A DNA stretch of 64,000 nt from Scedosporium boydii (Eukaryota > Ascomycota > Sordariomycetes > Microascales > Microascaceae). Position 1 is the first letter of the stretch, and each line of letters starts with the position of its first letter. Where the stretch lies: NCBI GenBank assembly GCA_002221725.1, contig NJFT01000117.1:56519-120518 (forward strand), in the 5' to 3' direction. The notes under the pieces were generated by a model, which saw nothing but the letters and a program-made list of their open reading frames with translations, was not told the origin of the DNA and did no database searches. The translations under genes and the position numbers were made by a program. Below, one piece after another: positions 1-10,120 of this stretch.

Positions 1-304
1 GGGACGACCAAAAAGGTTATAATGGTTTGGACCATGACAAGTCTTCATCACGCACCAACAAGGAGAAAGGGTAGTGAACAATGCCAGAGCTCCAGTAGCT
101 CATTTCAATTTAAAAAAAAGAAAACCCGAAAGAAAAGCAGAGAGGACAAAACCACCTAGTCGAAGAAGCGACCCAACCCCCTCACAACTCGAGAACAACG
201 GCAGATCTCCATCTGCTTCCGTCGAAGCATTAGCCCCCTTGAAAAAAAAAAAAGAAAGAAATTTAACCACCCCGAAAAGCAAAATAACCCCTCCCCACAC
301 CAAA

Positions 305-1172
305 TCAGGCAGCAGCCTCGTCATCACTCGAGGGCCAACCATCGTCCCCGTTGCCCTCGTCCTCACCTTTACCTCCACCAGAGCCCGAAGCAGCGTTCTG
401 GCGTGGACCAGCTCCACTGGGGCCGGTGCTCTGAACAGCCGACGCACCAGTGGGGGGTGGGGAGGCCAACGGCAGACTGCCTGTGGCGACGGTCGCCGCC
501 GCGAAGAAACGGGCGAAACCCTCGAGAATGCGGTTCTGGTTTTCAGACGCCGCACGCAAGCCCTCAAGGGCCTCTACCACCCGCTCCCCACGGAGCGCCG
601 TAGCCACAGGAGCCGCGATGTTGGCTCCCTTAGCCCCGGTCTCTTTCTGTTCTGCCTTTAAGGCCGCAAGGGCCTGCTTCAACTTCAGTTGAAGGGGACA
701 CAGAACATCCTACCAGAAGTCAGTAAGAACAACTGCAGGGTAGCAGTGAAGATACAAGAGAACATACCACGTTGGCGGGGCGCTCTCGGGCCACAGCCAT
801 CACCTCACGGGCCGCAGCGAGAACGGCCCCAGACGTCACAAAGCACTCCTTTGTGGAGCCGCCTTTGGCACACAGCCGACACTTTGCCGAGGCATCTAGA
901 ATCACCGTTAGCAGGAGCTTGTGAGGAAAAACGGTAGACTCACTATCGGCTTCCATGCAGAAGGGAGGGTCAAGAGTCTTGGCGGGGTCCCAGCGGGAGA
1001 GATGGTACACGCATCGCTGACAAGGGGTAGAGCGCCCGCCGGGGACTGGCGCAGAGGCGGTGGGAGGCGCCAGGCTGTCCAAAGTGGCGGTTAGAGCTGC
1101 GGCCGCCTTCGTGAGAGCGCGTTTGGCCGAACGGCCAGGGGTGCCCGGAGGCGCGGGGCGTTTGGGAGCCAT
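305..1172 (-). CDS. Hypothetical Cys-containing Ala/Pro-rich protein, two exons
   Basis: Two minus-strand open frames join cleanly. Exon 1 is 768-1172 (135 codons). The intron is 710-767, with GTATGT donor and TAG acceptor. Exon 2 is 305-709. Both junctions are phase 0, giving 269 aa. The N-terminus is basic and Ala/Pro-rich. A middle section (about residues 50-110) has a CxxC, a lone Cys, then a second CxxC and a further Cys, which could bind zinc. The C-terminal half is Ala/Gly-rich and ends in an acidic Asp/Glu tail. I do not recognise the family. It lies just upstream of an LTR element, so it could be mobile-element baggage, but no transposase or integrase motif is visible. Confidence 0.6.
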
Positions 1173-1923
1173 TAGAGAGGGTGGAGGGTGCGACGCGTGA
1201 TTTTTTTGGATTGATTTGGTTCAAAGGGGTTTTTTTGGGATGCTGCCGGCTGCAAAAGAAGAAGATGATAGTGATGAAGAAGGGAAGAAGAAGAGTGACC
1301 GGCGTCAGTGAAGAATTATTTGAGATGACGCCAAACAAAGAATTGCTGGAGCGAGCCATCGTGCCTTCCATTCTTGGAATTCCAGCCAAAATAAAAAGAG
1401 GGCATTCCAAGCGATTGACTACGGAACGACGGGACCGGGTGCCCTCTACCGGCCCTACACTTACCCACCCCGAACCCTTCCACACCCCGGCTCCGGGACG
1501 GAGCCGTAGAAGGGGGGAGACTATGTTATGGCACGAGGTAACCGCAGGGCCACATTAGGGCAGAGGGGGCACTAGGATCACCTCAGAATGACAGAACCAG
1601 CACGGAAGACAGTCGTCATTCCAATTGGAGAGGTATGATGTGGTAAATAGGCTGGATGGAGTATGCCTATAGAGCTATAGGCGTACTGAATCTAGAGTGT
1701 GAGATAAGGTTGGAATAGGGAAACTAAGAGGGAACTTTCAGAGTAACGGAAGAGCTTGGGGGAAGATCATATGAGGAGCTGGGAAGAATATAAAAAGGGA
1801 GGATTCCAGAGGAAAAGAAGAAGGGGGGAATCAGCGATTAGTGACCCTTTCATACCAGACCCATACTCGACCTTCACTAGTCTTACTGTTCTCCTTCACT
1901 CTGTGACACGACCTACTCTTACA
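1173..1923. other. Intergenic stretch
   Basis: About 750 bases between the Cys-containing gene and the LTR element. It holds purine-rich runs and short unconvincing frames. I see no gene. Confidence 0.6.
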
Positions 1924-1966
1924 CTGCGATACTGTCTGGTATTACTGCTGGCTCGGGACGAGCCCT

Positions 1967-1981
1967 GAGAAGGGGGGGCGG
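1967..1981 (+). other. Polypurine tract before LTR A
   Basis: GAGAAGGGGGGGCGG sits 2 bases upstream of LTR copy A. The same tract is at 2434-2448 before copy B. This is the expected position for plus-strand priming in LTR elements. Confidence 0.7.
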
Positions 1982-1983
1982 CA

Positions 1984-2103
1984 TGTAAGGACAGCTGGTG
2001 CAGTGGCTATATAAGACTACTTACAGTCAAGTGGCGCTGGTCGCGACACTTGGAGCATCTTTTGTTGTCAAATGGTCTAGCTGTAAGTAGATCACACATG
2101 ACA
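1984..2103 (+). repeat. LTR copy A (120 bp)
   Basis: It starts TGTAAGG and ends CATGACA, giving TG...CA termini. It contains a TATA box and is preceded by a polypurine tract. It is nearly identical to copy B (2451-2570) and to the reverse copy at 29091-29211, which implies recent activity. Confidence 0.88.
2008..2015 (+). promoter_or_regulatory. LTR TATA box
   Basis: TATATAAG lies inside LTR copy A. It is 30 bases upstream of 2038, where the segment complementary to the primer-binding site begins. That spacing fits a transcript starting at or near 2038. The same box is at the equivalent place in copy B. Confidence 0.6.
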
Positions 2104-2110
2104 AATGACA

Positions 2111-2124
2111 AAGTGTCGCGACCA
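2111..2124 (+). other. Putative self-priming primer-binding site
   Basis: AAGTGTCGCGACCA lies 7 bases after LTR copy A and is the exact reverse complement of LTR bases 2038-2051, the predicted 5' end of the transcript. This layout matches Tf1/sushi-type self-priming, where the element's own 5' RNA end primes reverse transcription instead of a host tRNA. Eight of the 14 bases form the palindrome GTCGCGAC, so part of the match is automatic. Confidence 0.6.
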
Positions 2125-2450
2125 AGGGTGCGTGGGTTCGAATCCTGGATTGAGCAGAGTCAATTAGGATTTTTACCCTTAATATCGTGCTTACAGGGAT
2201 ATGTAAGCAGGCCCGGCTTTGCCACGCTTGCCACTGCATAGTTCCTTGGGGGTGTGGTCTTGTTAGTTACTGCTGTCGTGTGTGTGTGATTGAGTTTAGT
2301 GGGCTATTCCTAGTGCAGGTAGCCTGCTGCAGTTTGAGTTTAGTGGGTTGCACCTAGTATAGGTGGCCTGCTGTAGTGTGTGTTTAGTGGCTGCGATACT
2401 GTCTGGTATTACTGCTGGCTCGGGACGAGCCCTGAGAAGGGGGGGCGGCA

Positions 2451-2570
2451 TGTAAGGACAGCTGGTGCAGTGGCTATATAAGACTACTTACAGTCAAGTG
2501 GCGCTGGTCGCGACACTTGGAGCATCTTTTGTTGTCAAATGGTCTATCTGTAAGTAGATCACACATGACA
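2451..2570 (+). repeat. LTR copy B (120 bp)
   Basis: The 3' LTR of the complete unit. It is preceded by a polypurine tract and differs from copy A by one base near position 2546. No target duplication can be checked because the left end of the array is truncated. Confidence 0.88.
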
Positions 2571-4541
2571 AGAATCTATTCTGGAGCGAGATCACTGGCG
2601 TTGGCCTTTCATTCGTTCCCCAATTTCTAGACACCCAAGAATAGACGCGTTCTTGAAATGCAGCTTTGGAAATCTACCAAGAACCTTCTTGCTGAGACCT
2701 CGTCACACCTACGACATCCGCAGGCTCGTCAGTGATGATACTGCTCTTGTACTCGAGTGAGAGGGAATCCGGGGTTTCTCTCCGAACTCGGGATGAATAA
2801 TGGGAATAAGGAATGGGGCCTCGATGGCGATATCTTTGCGCTGCGCTGCCACATTAATGTTGGTCTCCTTTACTGTTGTTATTTCGGAGAAGCAACGCCC
2901 TGAGTTTTATCTGGCGAAGCGGAAAACCGATATCTCGCGATACACTACCTGATAAGGCCGGAGTATTTAGTAGGAAGACGTTAAGGAACTCTCGAACCGC
3001 AAAACACCAACTAGCCATGGCGGGGCCGGCTACGTACATCTCGCAAGCACATGTCCTGTGCTAAATCAACTCTTGGTCGAAGGTTAATCGTACAATCTGC
3101 AGCTGCGCCTGTGGCCATCCGAGCTTTAACTACCGGAGTTGACTTAATGCGGTTTATTTTGAGCGGGGGATACCATTTGGCCTCAAGATCATTGAGCCCT
3201 AGGGATCGGATATTTCATAGACATGTAATGTAGACAGAGATAGATACGATATATTCCCCGACTTATTTTCTTGTGGGTTGATTCGTTAGATATGCCATTC
3301 CTTGTTTCTAACCACAGCTACCGTGTGTCACGCCCTTTTTAATTCAAAGTTACTTGCCACCGCAAGGAACAACGAAAGTCCTGGATACTCGGGTATCTAC
3401 AATATATCGACAAGACACACGCCTAGTCCTCCATAACCGCGTGACTTCGTCCTAATTACACTGGCCTCAGTCGGATATAATCGATGTTCTACGTAGGTAG
3501 CTAGCCCCTGCAGCTCCGTCCTAACACCCGACCAGGACACTATGTAATACCACTCCGGAGCTGCACTTCCCTAGAGCGCGAGCTGATTCTCGCCCAGTCT
3601 GGACACGTAATTCACCGCTGTTGGATATCCACTATGAGCGGCAGCCTTCCGTGCGTTTACGCCAACAACTCATGACATTCCGCATCCGAGAAGTTGAATT
3701 CGTTGTACCCTACCACGGACGGACTCCTTCGAACAGGGGCATCGGTTGCTGAGTGGGCCGTGAAAGGTTTCACAAGGTTCCAGGCGCTGCTAGACTGATA
3801 GGTTCGGAGGACGGAGGGATCTGACAACTGAGAAGAGGTGGTTAGATATTGTTGGCAGGAGCCATCAGGCATAATATGAGGCAGGTGAAAAGGTACATCG
3901 CGGACGGCTGGTTTCTCAGATGGTACTAGCAAAGAGAGAGACAGATAGAGGAGCCGAGTATTGTTGACTTGGCCAAGAAAGGACACCAAATTCTTCGCCG
4001 AAACGGAATCCGATTCAAGAAAATCCGAGGGCTTGAACGGGCGGAGAGACGTGGACTCACATGCGCTAGTTGTTCAGATAAACGTGGGGGGACCAACGTC
4101 GCATCTTATATTCAAGATACGCAAAAATGACCCTCCTTCCTGCAAGGAGGTAGGGCATCATTCCTGCCTCATAGGCGTGAGGATAGTATAGGACAAGCAC
4201 CCGGCCCATACCTCCAGGCTCTCTAGGCTCATAAATGGCCTTCCGAATGATCCGTACTCCCAGGAATCAATAGAAACATTGGATCAAAATGGACTGGTGA
4301 ATATTTCGACTAATTCGGCGACGATCGCTTCGTCGTCATCCCGAGCCATTGCGATGTCGTCGTTCACGAATCTGCCGAAGATTCGCCGCGGTCATCAATC
4401 CACAATCCCTCTTGTCGCGACGCAATTCCTCTGCTGTCAAGTCGTAAGATCTCAGAAGCTCTCTTCATTAACAAACGCCAATTGCTTGACCATGAAACCG
4501 ACATAAAAAGAGCTGTAGCGACGGCAATCCAACCACCCACC
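2571..4541. other. Intergenic stretch
   Basis: About 2 kb. Frames up to 110 codons occur (for example 3657-3989 minus), but none has a recognisable motif or a convincing splice context. Confidence 0.5.
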
Positions 4542-5135
4542 ATGCTCTTCCACCGCATCACCCGCGCCCTCCGCCCACGCCTCCGTCTCCCACCAACACC
4601 CTTCAGAAGCTCCCGCCCCTCCTCGACGTCCCCCAACACACGCGCCTCCAAAATCCTCTCGAAGCTCCCTCCCTCGCTACAAAAGTACACGGCCCGCCTC
4701 CGAAACGCGCCCGTATCCCACGTCGTTGCCTTTCTCATCCTGCACGAGATCACAGCCATCGTCCCACTCTTCGGCTTGTTCGGCGTGTTCCACTACACTC
4801 AGTATGCGCCGGTGGGGTATATTACGGATCATTGGGGCGGGTATGTGAATGACGGGGTGGCTCGGTTCGAGAGATATTTTAAGAGGAAAGGGTGGTTTGG
4901 GTTTGGGGATGAAGTGGCCGATTCGAGTGGCTCGGAATCGAGAGGAGATACGAAGAAGCTTATCACGGATTGGGAGAATGCGGATGGGAGATACAAGTTA
5001 CTGGCTGATGTAGCTCTAGCGTGGGCTATTACGAAGGCGATCCTGCCGCTGAGGATATTGGCGAGCTTGTGGGCGACGCCGTGGTTTGCGGGCGTTCTCG
5101 TCCGTGGCCGAAGAATATTTACGAGGAAAATCTAA
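4542..5135 (+). CDS. DUF1279/FAM210-like mitochondrial protein
   Basis: A single-exon gene of 197 aa. The ATG at 4542 sits in a good CCACC context and opens an Arg/Ser/Pro-rich, acid-free N-terminus typical of a mitochondrial presequence, so I prefer it to the in-frame ATG at 4482. A hydrophobic core (about residues 55-90) reading FLILHEITAIVPLFGLFGVF is the hallmark of the DUF1279/FAM210 family, which sits in mitochondrial membranes. A charged loop follows, then a second hydrophobic stretch near the C-terminus. Family members support mitochondrial membrane or translation functions. The exact role here is unknown. Confidence 0.82.
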   Translation: MLFHRITRALRPRLRLPPTPFRSSRPSSTSPNTRASKILSKLPPSLQKYTARLRNAPVSHVVAFLILHEITAIVPLFGLFGVFHYTQYAPVGYITDHWGGYVNDGVARFERYFKRKGWFGFGDEVADSSGSESRGDTKKLITDWENADGRYKLLADVALAWAITKAILPLRILASLWATPWFAGVLVRGRRIFTRKI

Positions 5136-5335
5136 CTTCTGCCAAATTCCAAGAATAAGCGAATACCAGTTCGACTTGACTAGAGATTCACCCATCTTCA
5201 CGACGTCGGTATAGCATAACATTCCAAAGACACTTTTCTTTTGGTGGTCTACCTTGCGTGCTCTGTACTTTTGTTGTTCATATTACTTTTCCCAAATCAT
5301 CAAGACATGGCTCTAATGGCACACAATGGCGCAAT

Positions 5336-6248
5336 TTAGGCCTTCTCGTAGATCCAGTCGAACTGGGCGGTCTTCCAGCTGACAAGCTCACCCTCCTTGA
5401 ACCAGAGAGCAATCTCCTTCTTGGCGTTCTCGACGCTGTCGGAGCCGTGGCAGACGTTGCGGCCGACGTCGATGGCGAAGTCACCACGGATGGTGCCGGG
5501 GGCGGAGGCGAGGGGGTTGGTGGCACCGAGGATGGCTATGGGAAAAGAGGTTGGTTAGCATCCTCGTAGCAAATCGAAAGTGTATGCCGGGGTTATGGGG
5601 GGAAGTGTTTTCTTACTTCGGCCAGTCTTGACGGCATCACGGCCCTCCCAGACCATGGCGCAGATGGGGCCGCTGAGCATGTCTGGTGCGTGTCAGCTGA
5701 TATGTTCGAAGAGATTATCGACGGGCATTAGGGAGATCACGAGTTCGGATGCGTACACTGAACGAGGCCGGGGAAGAAAGGCTTCTCCTTGAGGTCGGCG
5801 TCTGGAAATGGATTGGTTAGAAACATTGGCGTTCCTCGCGGTTGATGGGGGTGAATTTGGAGCTCTACTCACAGTGGGTCTCAAGGTGCTCCTTGGAGGG
5901 GCTCACAAGCTTGATGGCGACGAGCTTGAAGCTGGGAGTCTGTCAGTGTTTTGCTTCGGTGGATCGGGATGACCTGTTGTAGATAGCTTACCCTCGGTTC
6001 TCGAAGCGGGAGATGATGGGGCCAATGAGTCCACGCTGCATCAATTAGTATCGACAGAGTCAATGGATCAATGGATATTCCAGATAACATACCTGGACAC
6101 CATCGGGCTTGATGGCAATGAAGCTGTGAAAAAAAGGAGGAGCATTAGATCGACCCATTGACACCGGACTCGCCCAACGCGGGGTAACCGAAAGCAAGAA
6201 AAAAAGTAACAGCTTTGGAATTACTCACGTCTGCTCGGCGGAAGACAT
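5336..6248 (-). CDS. ndk1: Nucleoside diphosphate kinase
   Basis: Seven exons on the minus strand: 6229-6248, 6093-6123, 5992-6035, 5873-5931, 5757-5801, 5617-5682 and 5336-5535. All junctions keep frame. The product is 154 aa, the usual cytosolic NDK length. It begins MSSAEQTF, then [14 protein letters not shown]. The catalytic motif NVCHGSDS places the phospho-histidine at residue 118, as in other NDKs. The enzyme transfers the gamma phosphate between nucleoside triphosphates and diphosphates. Six introns in a gene this short is dense for this window. The frame upstream of the ATG stays open for 120 further codons (see the separate entry), so a longer isoform is possible. Confidence 0.95.
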
Positions 6249-6608
6249 GTTTGCGGGTGGTTTTGGAGAAAGGGTAGGAGTTTGAAAAGAGGTAACAGTG
6301 GTGGTGATGGTATGGATGGGAGGTGATGGGCTTGACCGAGAAGAAACAAGAGGGGAAAGAAAAAGTCCAAGGAGGAGGGAGACAATCGCAAGGGAGACGA
6401 CGAAAATTGGCGGGGTCAAATTTTGAAATGTCGTGTGGAGCGGTGGTTGCTGGGGAGCGCTGCTGCCAGTCCTTGCTTGCTCTGCAACTGGCGGGGTTCG
6501 TGTTTCGGCGGGGTCCTTTGGCTTGTGCTGCTGGTCGCTTTGGGCTTCGACCTTGTTGGGCATTGGCGTGGGCTGCTCCTCAGAGCTTGACTGGTCTAGC
6601 TCAGCCAT
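6249..6608 (-). other. In-frame N-terminal extension upstream of NDK
   Basis: The NDK reading frame is open back to an ATG at 6608, adding 120 residues. The extension is polar and Pro/Gln-rich, then has a hydrophobic segment of about 20 residues (FVVSLAIVSLLLGLFL), then a Ser/Thr/Pro linker leading directly into the normal NDK start. It could encode a membrane-anchored isoform or simply be open 5' leader. No direct evidence of translation is visible. Confidence 0.35.
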
Positions 6609-8699
6609 GGTCGAATCAGTCTCTGCAATTGAGTGAGGGGCAATCGTGGCTTGAACCCTCAAGGTGTGCCACACTGAAAGTTGATGGCGATGGAGTGTCA
6701 ACAGGTGCAATGCCACTGCAACCAGCTGGAGACACGTTGTCTCCGACACGTTGAGAATGGCTCTCACCCGTCACTCCTCCTGAAGGTAGTTGTCGTAAAC
6801 TCTCTCGGAGACTCCTCTCCACGAACTAGAATTGCCCGAGATCCTAAGATTAGGGACAACCCGTAAGCTGGGGTTCACTGAAGGGCTTCACTACCATCCG
6901 CGTCATCAGGATCGAGCTATCGTGGAGGGACAAGTTCTGGATTCAAGTGACCCCTAAGAATAAATGAGACTGTTACAGTGCGAATTCTGGTCTTTCACCC
7001 CTCAACTTGCCCAGGGTTCGATTTCTTGTCCCTCTTGCCGAAACGACCCAGCCAGGACAGCGAGCCCAAAGAGATCCGGGACGTCAATGTCAGTTATCCT
7101 GGACACGTACGCTTCACTGCTTCGTATGAATTGGACCCAGATGCGTAAGTATTTCCGCTTCCCGACCGCCCCTTTTACAGACAAATTCAGGTTCGCATCC
7201 TCATGCGCAGGTGTGATTGTGGTCCATCTCATCTTGTTGGCTTCCAAAGAAGCCAGTCCCGCTGAGGAAATCACGGAGACCTGGCTCGTGTTTTATTTGG
7301 AATCTCAACCGGGTGATGATCAGATCGTTCACAGGCGCCACAGCTAGCCATTTCTGGACCACGCACTCAATGGCGGCTCTGTAGGGCTGAGAATCATCCA
7401 TGTCGCCTGAAATAGACTTGGGTGAGCGAGGGTTAATGTCCCGAGAACGGCTCGGGCACCTCTGCTAGGAATGACAGCTCCATTTGCAAACCCTGATCCC
7501 AGTCGTGGTATCAATTAAGGCAAACCAAGAGAAGAAGAAGAAAATTTTCGACACACCGGAAGGGCATCAGAGGCACCGTTGACATCTATAAATAGCAGGC
7601 AGGCATTGCGCACCTTGCCACAGCGGTGAGCAATACCCAAAGATAAGGCCCAAGATGGAGCCGGGCGAAAATCAATTGATGGTGTTGAGGATTCCAAGAT
7701 CCGTTTAGGGGATCCACCTCTATCTACCCCTGAACTTCTCCTTTTCAGTGCAGTGATGGGTCCCAGGCGGTCAATTGGGTCCGCCGAGCATGGGAGCCTT
7801 TTTAGTGCGTGAGGTTAGCAGCATTAGCACGTTTCTGCCCCTCGTGGTCGAGCCCGACGTTGAGGATCCTCGACTGAGACTTGAACTGCTTACATGTGGA
7901 TGAACATGTGGGCATCAAATGTCAACCATGTACCTGGTAGTGGAGGGGGCGAAGTCGGTTGTTGTTTAATCTACATTGAACGGGGGCAGCAACAATCAAT
8001 CGCATCCGGCGCCATGGTAAAGAGCAGAGGACATGCAGAAGAAACCTCAGTTAGTCGGGACCATCACCGAGATTTTCTTCCTAGTTAGCGATTGTATTTC
8101 TCGCCCCTTCTCCTTTGAAAATGACGGTGAAGGGCAAGAGAGCCCTGGTACCGCGTGGAGACTTTTTTTGATGGTGTAATCTATCTCGGTGCTGACACTG
8201 AGGTACAATCAGCAGATATCTAGGCACCACGCAGTCAGGTACGGTTGAACCAGGTGAGTCATGACGTCAATGGCTCGAAGCTCGAAGTCGAACATGCTCT
8301 TCGTGGGCACGCACGAGCACTCTTTCTTGCGCAATTGACCTTCCAACAATTATGCACCGTAAAGTACGTATCAAGTTAGACCCATGAGAAGACGAGGAAG
8401 AAAAGAGAAAACCGCCGTGGAAAGGTAGGAGAATTCTTCCGTTGGCAAAAATCTTCTAAAACTTAAAACGTTAAACAAAAAGTGTAAATAAGGTTTTGGG
8501 AATTCAATTTGGCAGGGATCTCAGAGGTTGTATGATGAGAACTCACGAGAATCCGTGACTAACATGTCAGTACGAGGTACCTTCCCAGCTGGACATGTCA
8601 GAAAATTCTGTTTTCCTGTTCGTTCTCTGTGCCTTCGCCCTTTAACGTCAGTTTTTACATAGAAGACTGCCTTCGCCTTTACCATCGAAAATTTAACGG
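6609..8699. other. Intergenic stretch
   Basis: About 2.1 kb upstream of NDK. Two overlapping minus-strand frames (7002-7274 and 7201-7401) look slightly protein-like but match no family I know. AT content rises sharply from about 8690. Confidence 0.4.
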
Positions 8700-8940
8700 A
8701 TCTAAACAATATACCGAAATCTTGTCCATATTTAATAATAATAATAATTATTGTTGTTATAATACGGGGTAGCAGAACGTATTCTTTTAAAATTATTATT
8801 CATCTAATAATAATTTTTTAACATTACGATGCATTAAAATAATAATGTTATTTTAGAATTATTATAGTTTACATTAAAGTAAATTTTTTTAATACTTTAT
8901 TCAATATTACACTAGCCCCTTTTAATATTAATAGATATAT

Positions 8941-9022
8941 AACGAGTAGTTAGTACCAATCCGAGGTTATATTCATCGTGACATGGTGATTCACGATTAC
9001 TAGCAATTACTTATTCATATAG
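8941..9022 (-). pseudogene. rns: Mitochondrial small-subunit rRNA fragment
   Basis: The reverse complement contains the conserved 3' domain motif GCTAGTAATCGTGAATCA, followed by a CACGATGAATATA stretch and GGTACTAACTACTCG. This matches the region just before the decoding site in mitochondrial SSU rRNA. Only this fragment is present. Confidence 0.75.
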
Positions 9023-9223
9023 TCTTAATATTATTAAACTCCTTCTTTTATAAAATAATGGTATGTGAAATATATTTATATAAAATATATTTTAATTTTA
9101 TTTCAGGAATTTTAAATAGTTACTAGTGTAAATCTAGCCGCATTATTTATAATAATAGGTGTTATTGTATATTTATTAGGTAGTAATTTCTATTTATTTA
9201 ATTGGGTATTCACCCTTTTAAAA

Positions 9224-9295
9224 GCTAGGATAGTTTAACAGGTTAGAACTTTAATTTCATACATTAAAAATGAGAATTCGAATTTCTCTCCTAGC
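9224..9295 (+). tRNA. trnM: Mitochondrial-type tRNA-Met (CAU) inside the NUMT
   Basis: A 72-nt cloverleaf. The acceptor stem GCTAGGA pairs with TCCTAGC. The anticodon stem TTAAT/ATTAA encloses a loop with anticodon CAT, and the T arm has loop TTCGAAT. Folding is complete, but the nuclear location makes it a likely transferred copy, not a working nuclear tRNA. Confidence 0.75.
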
Positions 9296-9673
9296 TAATA
9301 AATTTATTAGTAAGGTAAGGTATCTACTAAATACTATGTATAAGCACTTAAGTGTTCGATTCAAATAAAGAAATAGATACAGAATTGTTATTAAAACCTA
9401 TTTCAAAAAAAGCAATTATTGCTAAAATTGTAGTAGATTTTTAATCTTTAAGCAAAGTGCTGTGTTTTAATTAAACAGTCGTACAACACTATTTCATGCT
9501 TCTTCCTTTTTACTTGCTATGTTTGTTTATTAGTAAACCGTACTAATAAATTTATATTAATCAATAATCCTTTTGAATATATAAAAAATATGGATTTAAA
9601 TTTTTAAATATATTTTTTTTATTATAGTTAATCAATCCCGTGAGGTTCGAGTCCAAGTGCTCTTGTTTAATAT

Positions 9674-9742
9674 GTTGTGGACTAATGGGTAAGTCATAAA
9701 TTTTTGGTATTTACTATTGAGTGTTCGAATCACTTAAGCTCA
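9674..9742 (+). pseudogene. Degenerate mitochondrial tRNA-Gln-like
   Basis: An anticodon arm TAAAT-TTTTGGT-ATTTA (anticodon TTG) and a T arm around TTCGAAT are present. The 5' and 3' acceptor strands do not pair, suggesting a junction within the tRNA. Confidence 0.45.
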
Positions 9743-9841
9743 AAAAAAAGAGGCAACACCTGAAAAAGAGGCGGAAGGTAAAGCGAAAGCACCTATTTCA
9801 AAAAAAGCAATTATTGCTAAAATTGTAGTAATTATTACACT

Positions 9842-9946
9842 AGTTTCTTGGGTCAAAATAGAATACAATTTGGAGTAAAATTTTTTATATTTGCTTTAGT
9901 TTATCTTTTATTAGATTTAGAAATTGTTATGATCATATTAATTTAA
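9842..9946 (+). pseudogene. nad3: nad3 fragment
   Basis: The frame reads SFLGQNRIQFGVKFF, then a hydrophobic stretch and LLDLEI, the central conserved part of NADH dehydrogenase subunit 3. It stops at 9944-9946, well short of a full subunit. The N-terminal part is also absent. Confidence 0.75.
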
Positions 9947-10045
9947 TATAGCATAATTAAACCTCAGTTTAATTGAGGTTAAAATCTTATTTAATAATAA
10001 TGCTACTATTAGAGTCTCTTTTATTAGGAGTATTTTTACCTCTTT

Positions 10046-10120
10046 ATCCGAAGAACGACTCGAACGTTCACGAAATTTAATCAATATATTTTAAGTATAT
10101 CCTGTCTACCTATTCCAGCG
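10046..10120 (-). pseudogene. Mitochondrial tRNA-Leu (UAA)-like fragment
   Basis: The reverse complement has a leucine-type D arm (GGTAGACAGG), an anticodon stem ATATA/TATAT around CTTAAAA (anticodon TAA), and a T arm with GTTCGAGTC. The 5' acceptor strand does not match the 3' end, so it is probably truncated or recombined. Confidence 0.5.

Larger units (their letters stand above)
1924..2570 (+). mobile_element. TRIM-like miniature LTR retroelement, tandem partial array
   Basis: A 180-bp unit at 1924-2103 recurs at 2391-2570 with one visible base difference. Each unit is about 60 bp of internal 3' end (with a polypurine tract) followed by a 120-bp LTR bounded by TG and CA. The order is therefore internal 3' end, LTR, internal region of 347 bp (2104-2450), LTR. 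This is the pattern of a tandem element whose leftmost LTR is missing. The internal region codes for nothing. It holds a 14-nt putative primer-binding site, a tRNA-like B-box sequence, and about 2.5 copies of a 44-bp repeat (from about 2290). Size, termini and lack of coding match terminal-repeat retrotransposons in miniature. A third LTR copy lies at 29091-29211. Confidence 0.85.

Noticed and set aside
1984..2140. Reading the element as a tRNA-derived SINE
   Set aside because: TG/CA termini, polypurine tract, TATA box and the 5-bp duplication at the third copy fit an LTR element. A-box to B-box spacing is too long.
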